The position numbers and the translations under genes are program-made. DNA of 26,372 bases from an uncultured Flavobacteriales bacterium. Its GTDB lineage: Bacteria; Bacteroidota; Bacteroidia; Flavobacteriales_E; Vicingaceae. The notes beneath the pieces are model-generated. The model was not told the DNA's origin and made no database searches. It worked only from the letters and a program-made list of their open reading frames with translations. This document shows positions 1 to 8,111 of this stretch, one piece after another (the first letter of the stretch is position 1; each line of letters starts with the position of its first letter). The stretch spans positions 1-26,372 of the forward strand of contig CALALS010000186.1 of the NCBI GenBank assembly GCA_937925525.1. Reading direction: 5' to 3'.

Positions 1-3000
1 CAATTTCAATTCTGTATCCAACTAATTCATTACAAACATTTCTGGCATCATTATAATTTTCATTACCGTATGGGGTGTTTCCTAATAAATTCCAGTTAGT
101 AGAAGTAAAAGGAGTTTCTCTATAAACATCATAATTACCCGAAGAAGTAGGTATATTTGGGTTGATTATTTGGTTCCAGGTTAAGTTAGCAGTTACAGCT
201 GTTGGCTGAGTAACATTTAACTTAATAGGGGTTAATGTGTCAGAAGTACTTCTAGAAGGATCGGTTCCATAACATCCGGAATTAGTAGTAACATAATAAT
301 AATTGTTACTATTTGCACTAAATGCGCCTATGTGTGTGTATGTTAAAGTTGCTGCATTATTAATAACAGCAATTGAAGTATATGGTCCACCCACATTGGT
401 AGCATGGAATACTTCGTAAGAAGCAAAATTTCCGGTTGGATCAAGAGGAGCTACCCAAGTTAAGGTAATGTCTTGTTGATTTGGCTCAACAGAAATACAT
501 CTTAGAGAAGGAGCATGTACAATGGAAGAGTCGAGTAAATTATTAACGGTAAAGCATAGTTCATTTGAAGAAGAACTTCTTCCATTACCATCAAATGCTC
601 TGATAATATAGCAATAATTACTATTATTTATACCGGTGTGCACAAAAGCGGTATCTAATGAAGGTCCTGATAGAGTTCCCACTAGGTTGTAACCAGCTGC
701 ATTTTCATTTGCCCATATTTCATAGCGTTGAACACCAGTTGCCCAATTTATATATTTATTCCAGTAAAGATAGTTTTCAGCTCTACAATGGTCAGTTGAG
801 TCCAATCTAGCCCAAATAGTGTTATGAACTAAACTTGTGTCACCAACAATATCACAACTATCCATAGGAGTAACTACATAGTTATATGATTGAGTTCCCG
901 GAGTAACAGGTGTATGTGTAAAAGAGAAAGGAGCAGGTAAACCAACTGTTCCCACTAAATTATATGTAGCAGGTGGTATAAATTGATAAACAAAATAAGT
1001 ATCAACACTAGTAGTAGTGCTTGGAGACCAAGCAATAAGATTAGTGTTGTTGTTTACTACTGTTACACTATCAATTAATGGAGCATTAGGAGGGGTATTA
1101 GCACCAAACCAGTTTCCTCTAATTGTAGAATTAGATGCACAAGGTAAACCATCTTTTACTTGAATTTTATAAGAAAGCGTATCCCAACAAACAGTAACCT
1201 GGTCATTATATGTAAGTCCCATAGTTGAATCTACTAGTGTCCATGTACCAACAGGGGCCTCTCTCCATATATAATAATAACCTGTGGTTGAAGGAAGGAG
1301 AGGAGTAGTAAGCGCATTCCATGACAACTGTGCAATACCACCGCCACCGCCAACAACTAAGTTTAAATCCATTGGACTAATTGTATCTGTAGTATTTGAA
1401 TAATAAGCTCCATGACATGCGGAGCGAGTTAACATATAATAATATCCGGTTCCATTTGTATAAACATTTCTCGCAGGGTTATTATCTATATAATTAATAG
1501 TTAGGCTATTCATTACACTGTCAATAAGAGTATATGGACCATTTTTATTTGCTGAGTAATATATTTCGTAGCTATAAAAAGAGTTCAATGAGTCAGAAGT
1601 TGAATCCCAACTTAAACTCACATCACCATTAGGAAGAACGTCTGCACATCTTATAGTAGGTGGATCAAGTTTTGGTTTGTTAACAATAGTAATACTTGCT
1701 GTTAGGTAATTAATGCCTGGTACAGGACAGAAATCATCAGTAACCTTTAAAATAAAATTATAGGTAGAAGATGCGCTAACACAGCTACCAATTCCATTAG
1801 CTTTACCAATATGATCACAGGTTGTTTGCCAGCAAAACTCAGCTTCAACACCAAACAAGCTGGTTAAAACAGGCGCACCACCGGTAGTGGGGTGTTTAAG
1901 TGTCGCACATGGAGGAACATTACATCCTCCGGCAGCATTATTTATAGGAACTCCAAATTGACTACCCATTGGAATTAGGGTATTCATTTGTCCAGTTCCA
2001 TTTGGTGGGCTAAATTCAAAGTCAGTACTAGCCATTCTAAAGCATAAATTACTTCCTGCCAACACTGTATCTCTATATCCTCCAAATGGGGCAACAGGGA
2101 TATTGTCTATTGTTAAATCCGGAGAGGAGTTATCTGTAACTCCATCATTTAGTTTACCACAGTTTTGAGAAAATATTACAGGAAGATCTCTGAAAATCTC
2201 TGCTACCTTTTCACCGCATTTCCATGCTTCAACCATTACACAAGTTGGAAAAGATCCTGGAGTATTTAAGTTGTTAGTAAAGATTTCACCTGTATAAACA
2301 TCTAATTGAGGATTTCCCGGCATTTGATTGTTAACCGTATAAGGTGCAACATAAGGTACACTTGTGTTATTAGCAGACCAAGGTGCAGCCCACTTATATG
2401 CGAGAGAATCAATTTCCTTGTCAGTCGCATTATGATTGTAAGCGAAAGGATAACCAGCACAAAGAACTATACCAGGAGAACTTGCAAAAACAGGAGAGTA
2501 ATCATAACATGGTCTGGCATTTGCATTTGCACTAAAAGGGTACATTTTAGCTCTTAAGTAATAACTACCATTTGCTGCATAGGCTAATCCAGCAGGCCTA
2601 CAACAACTACTCCATGAAAAAGTCCAACCTCCGGGAGGAATAACACCGGATAGATTAATGGGACCAGTTTTGTAAACAAACATTAATAATGCACCTGTGC
2701 TACTGGGTGATCCAGGGCAAGTTAATTTATTACCTTGATAATTGTTACATACAGGGGTTAAGTCAACAGTTTGAACTAGCGGAGCATTCATTGAGTTAAT
2801 ATTATGCCCTCCACCTGATATAGAAATATTTTGAGAAGCACCAAGTGAACCTGTACCACCACTACTTGTTCCACAGTCTTTATATAGCTTTAAGGTAAAA
2901 ATATAATCCTGTCCACTACATTCCCAAGTTATTTCACCACCTAATAAGTGAGATGCTTGAGTATTAGAAAAACTAAAAACAGCAATTATGATAGCTATAA

Positions 3001-3019
3001 ATTTAAATAAATTTCTCAT
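1..3019 (-). CDS. Large secreted surface protein with fibronectin-like repeats (3' end beyond window)
   Basis: The minus-strand frame stays open from an ATG at 3019 to the window edge, giving 1006 codons; the C-terminus, where a T9SS sorting domain would be expected, is missing. Residues 1-23 form a signal peptide (MRNLFKFIAIIIAVFSF then SNTQAS). The mature protein opens with HLLGGEITWECSGQ, a start I recognise from large flavobacterial extracellular proteins that often end in T9SS type B or gliding-motility-associated domains. About 430 Cys-rich residues follow, then fibronectin-III-like Trp/Tyr beta modules. A two-module unit near residues 458-620 (RCADV..., SYEIYYSA..NGPYT, YYYMLTRSACHG, IWREAP) recurs near 838-1006 (RCISV..., SYEVFHAT..GGPYT, YYYVTTNSGCYG, VYRETP). 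The frame could start 37 codons earlier at 3130, but a good promoter lies between the two starts and the signal peptide begins at 3019. Likely a cell-surface adhesin; its ligand cannot be inferred. Confidence 0.85.
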   Translation of the reverse strand, partial: MRNLFKFIAIIIAVFSFSNTQASHLLGGEITWECSGQDYIFTLKLYKDCGTSSGGTGSLGASQNISISGGGHNINSMNAPLVQTVDLTPVCNNYQGNKLTCPGSPSSTGALLMFVYKTGPINLSGVIPPGGWTFSWSSCCRPAGLAYAANGSYYLRAKMYPFSANANARPCYDYSPVFASSPGIVLCAGYPFAYNHNATDKEIDSLAYKWAAPWSANNTSVPYVAPYTVNNQMPGNPQLDVYTGEIFTNNLNTPGSFPTCVMVEAWKCGEKVAEIFRDLPVIFSQNCGKLNDGVTDNSSPDLTIDNIPVAPFGGYRDTVLAGSNLCFRMASTDFEFSPPNGTGQMNTLIPMGSQFGVPINNAAGGCNVPPCATLKHPTTGGAPVLTSLFGVEAEFCWQTTCDHIGKANGIGSCVSASSTYNFILKVTDDFCPVPGINYLTASITIVNKPKLDPPTIRCADVLPNGDVSLSWDSTSDSLNSFYSYEIYYSANKNGPYTLIDSVMNSLTINYIDNNPARNVYTNGTGYYYMLTRSACHGAYYSNTTDTISPMDLNLVVGGGGGIAQLSWNALTTPLLPSTTGYYYIWREAPVGTWTLVDSTMGLTYNDQVTVCWDTLSYKIQVKDGLPCASNSTIRGNWFGANTPPNAPLIDSVTVVNNNTNLIAWSPSTTTSVDTYFVYQFIPPATYNLVGTVGLPAPFSFTHTPVTPGTQSYNYVVTPMDSCDIVGDTSLVHNTIWARLDSTDHCRAENYLYWNKYINWATGVQRYEIWANENAAGYNLVGTLSGPSLDTAFVHTGINNSNYCYIIRAFDGNGRSSSSNELCFTVNNLLDSSIVHAPSLRCISVEPNQQDITLTWVAPLDPTGNFASYEVFHATNVGGPYTSIAVINNAATLTYTHIGAFSANSNNYYYVTTNSGCYGTDPSRSTSDTLTPIKLNVTQPTAVTANLTWNQIINPNIPTSSGNYDVYRETPFTSTNWNLLGNTPYGNENYNDARNVCNELVGYRIEI

Positions 3020-3045
3020 TAGATTTTTTTTAAATTGAGAATAGG

Positions 3046-3076
3046 CAAAGTTACTATTAATTAAACCATTATCAAA
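3046..3076 (-). promoter_or_regulatory. Bacteroidota-type promoter for the large surface protein
   Basis: On the minus strand TTTG (3073-3076) is followed after 19 bases by TAACTTTG (3046-3053). This matches the Bacteroidota sigma-A consensus, a -33 TTTG and a -7 TAnnTTTG about 19 bases apart. It ends 26 bases before the ATG at 3019, so the leader would be short, and it supports that start over the in-frame ATG at 3130. It is the best two-part promoter match in the window. Confidence 0.65.
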
Positions 3077-3146
3077 AGAACCAGTATTTGGCAAAGGAGT
3101 AATTGTTTTTTTGTTTTTTCCCAAAATCATATTTTTTAATTAGTAA

Positions 3147-3170
3147 GTCGAAGTAAGTAATAATTTCGAC
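3147..3170 (-). other. Hairpin between glyA and the large surface gene
   Basis: The arms GTCGAA (3147-3152) and TTCGAC (3165-3170) are exact inverted repeats around a 12-base loop. The hairpin lies about 95 bases past the glyA stop and just upstream of the next gene's promoter. No clean T run follows it, so a terminator role is only a guess. The rest of 3131-3265 holds nothing I recognise. Confidence 0.25.
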
Positions 3171-3265
3171 CAATTATACATAACTATCTACAAAGACGAA
3201 TATTTTATGTATTAGTTGCCTTGAGCGAATAATTTTCACCAAATTTTGTTTTGAAAAATTAATAG

Positions 3266-4528
3266 CTATCCTTTAAATAAAGGTAACCCTTTAGTTAACT
3301 TTTTGATAGTGAGTGTAATATTGTTGTTGTTTTTACTTTTTAGAACTTCATCAACAATTTGAGCAATTTGAATCATTTCTTTCTCTTTCATTCCTCTTGT
3401 GGTTATTGCAGCTGTTCCAATTCTTATTCCTGATGTTATAAATGGGGATTGAGTGTCAAAAGGAACCATGTTTTTGTTAACTGTGATATGAGCTTTAATT
3501 AATTTTTCTTCTGCTTCTTTTCCAGTTATATTTTTATTTCTTAAATCTATTAACATGCTGTGATTGTCTGTGCCTCCTGAAATAATATTAAAACCCAAAC
3601 TTGTAAGTTCTGCAGATAAAGCTTTAGCATTTTTAATAACTTGAAGGCAATAGTTAAAGTACGAATCACTTAATGCCTCTTCAAACGCTACCGCTTTAGC
3701 TGCAATAACGTGTTCTAAAGGCCCACCCTGAGTGCCCGGAAAAACTGCAGAATCTAAAAGTGACGACATCATTCTTAAATTTCCTTTCCTATCTTTTATG
3801 CCTAACTTGTTTTCGAAATCTTTCCCCAACATAATTACGCCACCTCTTGGACCTCTGAGTGTTTTATGGGTTGTAGAGGTAACAATATGGCAGTGAAGTA
3901 AAGCATCATTAAGTAGTCCTCTGGCAATAAGCCCTGCTGGGTGGGAAATGTCGGCTAGAACTAATGCTCCTATTTCATCAGCAACTTTTCTTATTCTAGC
4001 ATAGTCCCAATCTCTGGAGTAGGCAGAAGCACCACAAATAATTAATTTTGGTTTTAATTTTAGAGCTTGCTTTTCTAACATTTTGTAATCTACCAAGCCG
4101 GTATCTTTTTCTACTCCATAAAAATTTGGTTGGTATAATTTTCCGGAAAAATTTACAGGAGAACCATGTGTTAAGTGGCCACCATGCGATAAGTCAAATC
4201 CAAGAATTTTATCTCCCGGCTTAAGGATTGCCAACATTACTGCTGCGTTTGCCTGAGCTCCTGAATGTGGTTGTACATTTGCCCACTCCGCATTAAATAG
4301 TTTTTTCAATCGTTCAATTGCGAGGTTTTCAATTTCATCCACAAATTCACAACCACCGTAATACCTTTTTCCCGGTAAGCCTTCAGCGTATTTATTGGTT
4401 AAAACTGAACCCATAGCCTCCATAACTTGTGAGCTAACATAATTCTCAGAAGCAATTAGCTCTAAACCAATTAATTGCCTTTCCTCTTCCTTCTTTATGA
4501 GGTCAAATATTTTTTTATCGCGAATCAT
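3266..4528 (-). CDS. glyA: Serine hydroxymethyltransferase
   Basis: This PLP enzyme of the cytosol interconverts serine plus tetrahydrofolate with glycine plus 5,10-methylene-tetrahydrofolate and feeds one-carbon metabolism. The 420 residues are a normal full length. Visible family signatures include ELIASENYVS near the N-terminus, KRYYGGCEFVDEIE (substrate and dimer region), DISHPAGLIA, the PLP-lysine motif STTHKTLRGPRGG with the Schiff-base lysine at about residue 222, and FPGTQGGPLEHVIAAKAVAF. The SHPAG and MMSSLLDSAVFPGTQGG wording is typical of Bacteroidota SHMTs. It is a housekeeping gene lying between cell-surface genes, downstream of a small secreted protein from which a terminator separates it, so it may have its own promoter (TAATTTTG at 4546-4553). 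Confidence 0.97.
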   Translation of the reverse strand: MIRDKKIFDLIKKEEERQLIGLELIASENYVSSQVMEAMGSVLTNKYAEGLPGKRYYGGCEFVDEIENLAIERLKKLFNAEWANVQPHSGAQANAAVMLAILKPGDKILGFDLSHGGHLTHGSPVNFSGKLYQPNFYGVEKDTGLVDYKMLEKQALKLKPKLIICGASAYSRDWDYARIRKVADEIGALVLADISHPAGLIARGLLNDALLHCHIVTSTTHKTLRGPRGGVIMLGKDFENKLGIKDRKGNLRMMSSLLDSAVFPGTQGGPLEHVIAAKAVAFEEALSDSYFNYCLQVIKNAKALSAELTSLGFNIISGGTDNHSMLIDLRNKNITGKEAEEKLIKAHITVNKNMVPFDTQSPFITSGIRIGTAAITTRGMKEKEMIQIAQIVDEVLKSKNNNNITLTIKKLTKGLPLFKG

Positions 4529-4545
4529 TAGATTTATTTATGGCT

Positions 4546-4553
4546 CAAAATTA
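4546..4553 (-). promoter_or_regulatory. Possible -7 element of glyA
   Basis: TAATTTTG on the minus strand matches TAnnTTTG and ends 17 bases before the glyA ATG. No -33 TTTG is present at the usual distance, where the arms of the preceding terminator lie. Weak by itself, but its position matches that of the other minus-strand -7 elements in the window. Confidence 0.35.
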
Positions 4554-4585
4554 AAAAAAGCTGAACGTTATTGCTCAGCTTTTTT
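4553..4585 (-). terminator. Intrinsic terminator overlapping the stop of the 77-residue gene
   Basis: A perfect 10-base stem, AAAAAGCTGA (4555-4564) and TCAGCTTTTT (4575-4584), encloses a 10-base loop. On both strands the stem runs into a T tract, so it could work in either direction. The TAA stop codon of the small upstream gene lies inside the loop (4568-4570), so a translating ribosome would cover the hairpin until release. It separates the small gene from glyA. Confidence 0.75.
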
Positions 4586-4801
4586 ATTAATATCGTAAAT
4601 CTTTTTAGTCCCATAAATAGCTCCTGCAGCTAAAAGGAATGTGATGCCTCCGTCAATTGGCACACAAGGTGGAGGCCAGCATGGTGGAGTTCCACCACCC
4701 GGTCCACCACCCGGAGGTGGAGGCGGACCACCTTGAGCATTTAGCTCAAGACTAATAACAATTCCAAAAAGGAAAATTATGTAAGTAATTAGTTTTTTCA
4801 A
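4568..4801 (-). CDS. Small exported Gly/Pro-rich protein with PID-CTERM-like tail
   Basis: The 77-residue protein has three parts. Residues 1-22 are a signal peptide ending LELNAQ. A proline/glycine segment follows, containing PPPPPGGGPGGG and two Cys-Pro-Pro contexts (PPCWPPPCVPID). A C-terminal anchor runs PIDGGITFLLAAGAIYGTKKIYD, i.e. a PIDGG motif, a glycine/alanine-rich hydrophobic stretch, then a basic tail. That arrangement matches what I know as the Bacteroidota PID-CTERM protein-sorting domain; I recall the name but cannot verify it here, and the sorting enzyme is not in the window. A -7 element (TATCTTTG) lies just upstream and a terminator overlaps the stop, so it looks like a one-gene transcript. 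Its function is unknown; surface or envelope placement is inferred. Confidence 0.75.
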   Translation of the reverse strand: MKKLITYIIFLFGIVISLELNAQGGPPPPPGGGPGGGTPPCWPPPCVPIDGGITFLLAAGAIYGTKKIYDINKKAEQ

Positions 4802-4824
4802 TGGTCGTAATTCAAAATCGCCTG

Positions 4825-4832
4825 CAAAGATA
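4825..4832 (-). promoter_or_regulatory. -7 promoter element of the 77-residue gene
   Basis: TATCTTTG on the minus strand matches TAnnTTTG and ends 23 bases before the ATG, in the 45-base gap after the upstream 1004-codon gene. No clear -33 TTTG is visible; that region falls in the end of the upstream gene. Confidence 0.4.
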
Positions 4833-4846
4833 TAGAAAATTATTAG

Positions 4847-7800
4847 TTAAAACTTAAGTTTAAAGCTATAGTGTTCTTTATCAGACACTAAGTTTACAGT
4901 ATATATACCATTGTTAATCGGAGTATTGATGGATACCTGATTATTAAATAACTCTACCTGTTCTGTGAAAACTAGCTTTCCAAGCATATCATAAATGAAT
5001 AATTGAAAGTTACCACTAACAGGTTCCTCAGAAACAATTTCTAAATTTAACTGGTTAGAAGCAACATATCCATTTAAGGTATTTTGGTTGTTTAACAATT
5101 CTCTTTTACATCCATTACTATTATTTGAAAGAGATAAAACAAACCTATCATCTATAGTTGTTTCAGGAGATGAAAAACTTATTTCATCAGTAGTTTTTAA
5201 GTTGTAAGTTATTCCTGTTAGTTTATCCTTAAGTAATATACACTCACAGTTGTGTTCAAAATCACCTAAATTATTAACCTCTAACTTAATCTCATTATTA
5301 ACATCATAGTTTTTAATAGATAAAGGAATTTGAGTGTTATAGGTATTTACAGTATTTAAACTCAACTCAACTCCGTCTTTACTTAATGACACTAATTTAG
5401 GGGCTTTTTCATTTCTTGTTGATAGCACTCTAGCGTCATTTTCAGCATCATAATTTTCATCTGACCATTCGTTATGTCTTATGTGAGTTTGATGTGAATA
5501 GCCATTTCCAGAAATTATATTTAAAGTTAACTCAGGCCTATATTCTCTGTAAAAATTTGATAATGGAGATGTCATTTTTGCATTTTCAACAAAAGTAGCA
5601 GAAGGGCTTGCTCCGGTAGACTCTACCTTAAAACTTTGGTGAGGGGGAATATCAACAACAGTTCCTGAATACAATTTATAATTGCCTGAAGCTGCATCAA
5701 ATATCCAAACTTCATTTTTTAATTGTGATTTAGTTACCTTTCTCCAATCAATCCATGATACATAAGGATTACCTATTAAGTTCCATTCTCCAGAGGCAGT
5801 ATTTGATAGAGATGGAACAGAAATATTACCAAAGTTTGGAGTTCCTCTAGAGTCAAATGTAACTTGTCCAAGAGTAGTGTCGGTATCGGCAAGCCATAAT
5901 TCAATACCTGTTGCTTGAGTAATAGCGGTAGTAGTGTCTGTAACCGCCACATAACTTTGACTTATATTATCCCATCTATATACTGACTGCCAACATGGAC
6001 TACCGGCACAACCATTAATTCCCCCAACTCCACTCATATATATTTCATTTGTTAGTTTGTCAGGTGAGGCATCCCAATCACCAATAGTTGTAAATTGTAC
6101 CGGTGAAGATAAATTAGCCCAATTATCTGCTCTAGAAGAAACAAACCGTTGTACTATAAACTGACCAGAAAATCCTCCTCCGGTAACTTTATCAATTCTT
6201 GCTGTTGACCCACTTGTAGAGGTGAATGTAAATGAACCACCAGTATTTTGTAGCTGTCCTGAAGTATTGACAAATAATGAAGTTAGCTGATATGCTCCAG
6301 AAATAATTTGTACATTATTGGGGTTGTTAACAGTCATTCTATTTAATACAACACTAGAGCCTGAAGTATTATTTAGTTTTTGAACTTTACTGGTACCATT
6401 ACACTTTAAATTTGGTAATCCGGTAATTCTGCCTGTTATGTTTAAATCTCCATGCAAGTTGATACTTCTAGTATCAGCTTGAGAAGGACAATTTAAAACA
6501 CCTCCAGCTTGAATATTAAGCGTATCTACACTAGCGATACCTCCATTAACTGATACAGTATGTCCTGTTCTTATGGTTGCTTTATCAGTAGTTGTTGGTA
6601 CACAGTTACAGTTCCAAGTTGATGGTGTATGCCAGTCACCGGTATTAACTGAAACAATTCCCGCATCGTTATTTCCCAAAGTAAAGTAGAAGCCATCAGG
6701 TACAGATACATTAGTAAATTCAACCGTATTATTACCGGCATTAAACAAAACACCTGTATAATGTTCAGTTGTTCCTCCATTAGAAAAATCACCGTCATCA
6801 TCTATTAATAACACATAATCACTTGATGCACCAATAGAAATACCGCCTAAGTCAAAAGTTAGTTTATAATTTCCGGAATAGTTTGTATTGTCAACCCTCC
6901 AGGTTCTTGTTACTCTCCTTCCGGTCCACCCTGAGGGTACATTTGTGCTTGCGGCTAATGAACCATTATCATGTCCAATCAGACAATATCTTCCTGCAGT
7001 TCCTAAACTGGTTGGATTTTGTAATCTAACGATTCCTCTTCCTTTTGCAGCTTGGTGAGATATTCCTCCGTTGTTGCCAACTCCAATTACTTCATGTGGG
7101 TGAGTTGCATCAAAAGCATAAAAATCATTAGCTATTGTAATGTTGTATTTACTAGAAAGATAATTCCATACTAAATCAAGGTTAATATCATATATGGTAA
7201 CGTTATTAAATACAATTATTTCTGCTATGTCACCATTTAAGAACTGTAAGGGAGAGCCACTGCTAAAATTTGAACCAATAGTTGAACTGCTAGCCGATCC
7301 AGAAGTACCATTATTATCAATCTTATTAATAGCACCATTAGTATAAATTTTTGATTGGCTAGTAGAGGTAAGTTCTTGGTGAGTTAGTATTTTAGGAGTA
7401 CTTGAAAGATTTTGATTTGAACTTATCCATTTTTTATAATAAGTACCCCAAATGCCAGTTGGACTATTTGCTATATCAAGGTGACTAGACGTTTTTAATA
7501 AAATTTGATAATTGCCAGTACTACCATTTACTCTAGTGACATATATTGAGGTAGAAAAGTTTGGAGTAATTAAGCTAGATAAATTCATATAATCATCAAC
7601 ACCATCAAATGACACAACAGGAAAGCCGTTCATTGAAGCTGTTTTATAAGTGGGTCTTGCACCACCGGATTGCGTTGCATTGTTTGAAGAAGGGGATAAA
7701 TCTGTCCAAGTAGATACTGGATCATTATTGTTTAATCCTGTAATTGCATTTGCATCTAACCAAAGAACCAGATTAGTATTGAAATTACCACCGGGACCAG

Positions 7801-7861
7801 TTTGAGCAGCAACAAATAAAGATGTTAATAGTAGTATTATAATTGTAATCGTTCGTCTCAT
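4847..7861 (-). CDS. T9SS-exported multidomain surface protein with LamG-like N-terminus
   Basis: The 1004-residue protein starts with a clear signal peptide (MRRTITIIILLLTSLFVAAQ). Residues 25-240 read as a LamG/concanavalin-like domain: LVLWLDANAITG, STWTDLSPSSNNATQ, VSFDGVDDYMNL. A beta domain follows (HPHEVIGVGNNGG, TRTWRVDNTN, VLLIDDDGDF), then near residue 405 a G8-like start (GDWHTPSTWNCNCVPTTTDKA) leading into beta-helix-like repeats, and a region around LWLADTDTTLG and GEWNLIGNPYVSWIDW. The last 75 residues form a T9SS type A sorting domain: LFIYDMLGKLVF, NNGIYTVNLVSD, and a basic/aromatic end FKLKF. The protein is therefore likely exported and then cell-surface anchored or released. 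Its ligand or enzymatic role is not evident. No clean TAnnTTTG was seen upstream; TAACTGTG near 7910 is one base off. Confidence 0.9.
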   Translation of the reverse strand: MRRTITIIILLLTSLFVAAQTGPGGNFNTNLVLWLDANAITGLNNNDPVSTWTDLSPSSNNATQSGGARPTYKTASMNGFPVVSFDGVDDYMNLSSLITPNFSTSIYVTRVNGSTGNYQILLKTSSHLDIANSPTGIWGTYYKKWISSNQNLSSTPKILTHQELTSTSQSKIYTNGAINKIDNNGTSGSASSSTIGSNFSSGSPLQFLNGDIAEIIVFNNVTIYDINLDLVWNYLSSKYNITIANDFYAFDATHPHEVIGVGNNGGISHQAAKGRGIVRLQNPTSLGTAGRYCLIGHDNGSLAASTNVPSGWTGRRVTRTWRVDNTNYSGNYKLTFDLGGISIGASSDYVLLIDDDGDFSNGGTTEHYTGVLFNAGNNTVEFTNVSVPDGFYFTLGNNDAGIVSVNTGDWHTPSTWNCNCVPTTTDKATIRTGHTVSVNGGIASVDTLNIQAGGVLNCPSQADTRSINLHGDLNITGRITGLPNLKCNGTSKVQKLNNTSGSSVVLNRMTVNNPNNVQIISGAYQLTSLFVNTSGQLQNTGGSFTFTSTSGSTARIDKVTGGGFSGQFIVQRFVSSRADNWANLSSPVQFTTIGDWDASPDKLTNEIYMSGVGGINGCAGSPCWQSVYRWDNISQSYVAVTDTTTAITQATGIELWLADTDTTLGQVTFDSRGTPNFGNISVPSLSNTASGEWNLIGNPYVSWIDWRKVTKSQLKNEVWIFDAASGNYKLYSGTVVDIPPHQSFKVESTGASPSATFVENAKMTSPLSNFYREYRPELTLNIISGNGYSHQTHIRHNEWSDENYDAENDARVLSTRNEKAPKLVSLSKDGVELSLNTVNTYNTQIPLSIKNYDVNNEIKLEVNNLGDFEHNCECILLKDKLTGITYNLKTTDEISFSSPETTIDDRFVLSLSNNSNGCKRELLNNQNTLNGYVASNQLNLEIVSEEPVSGNFQLFIYDMLGKLVFTEQVELFNNQVSINTPINNGIYTVNLVSDKEHYSFKLKF

Positions 7862-8111
7862 AGCTTTAATTTTCTTGTGGGTTAAAAGTACTCTTTTTTT
7901 GTAACACAGTTACGTTTTCACATCAATTATAGTTTCAATTTTTTTTAATTACTTTGTTAAGTGCTTGTTTTTTAAGGAAGTAAATTTAAGTTTGTTAACT
8001 TAACTCATGCTAGGAGTGTTGAAATTCAGTTAGTTGTAGTAGGGAATATCACTTAATGATAAATAGGTGTTTTTACCTATTAACCTTTTTTATTAGAAAA
8101 AATAGGCGGTA
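7862..8111. other. 250-base spacer with one hairpin
   Basis: This is the upstream region of the 1004-residue protein gene and the downstream region of the FkbM-type gene, both on the minus strand. It holds a 7-base-pair hairpin, AATAGGT (8062-8068) and ACCTATT (8075-8081), about 30 bases past the FkbM-type stop. The minus-strand sequence after the hairpin is not T-rich, so it is a poor intrinsic terminator. I saw no convincing gene here. Confidence 0.35.

Noticed and set aside
2306..2557. 83-codon plus-strand frame inside the large surface protein gene
   Set aside because: It is antisense to a longer minus-strand frame with clear signal peptide and beta-domain content, and its product is basic and unlike a known family.
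3020..3130. In-frame upstream ATG at 3130 extending the large surface protein by 37 residues
   Set aside because: It would bury the signal peptide, lacks a start signal, and places the promoter inside the coding region.
6571..6801. 76-codon minus-strand frame within the 1004-residue protein gene
   Set aside because: Another frame of the same strand inside a well supported gene; no start signal or recognisable product.
8062..8081. AATAGGT/ACCTATT hairpin as terminator of the FkbM-type gene
   Set aside because: The strand in question has no T tract after the stem; only noted as a hairpin in the spacer.
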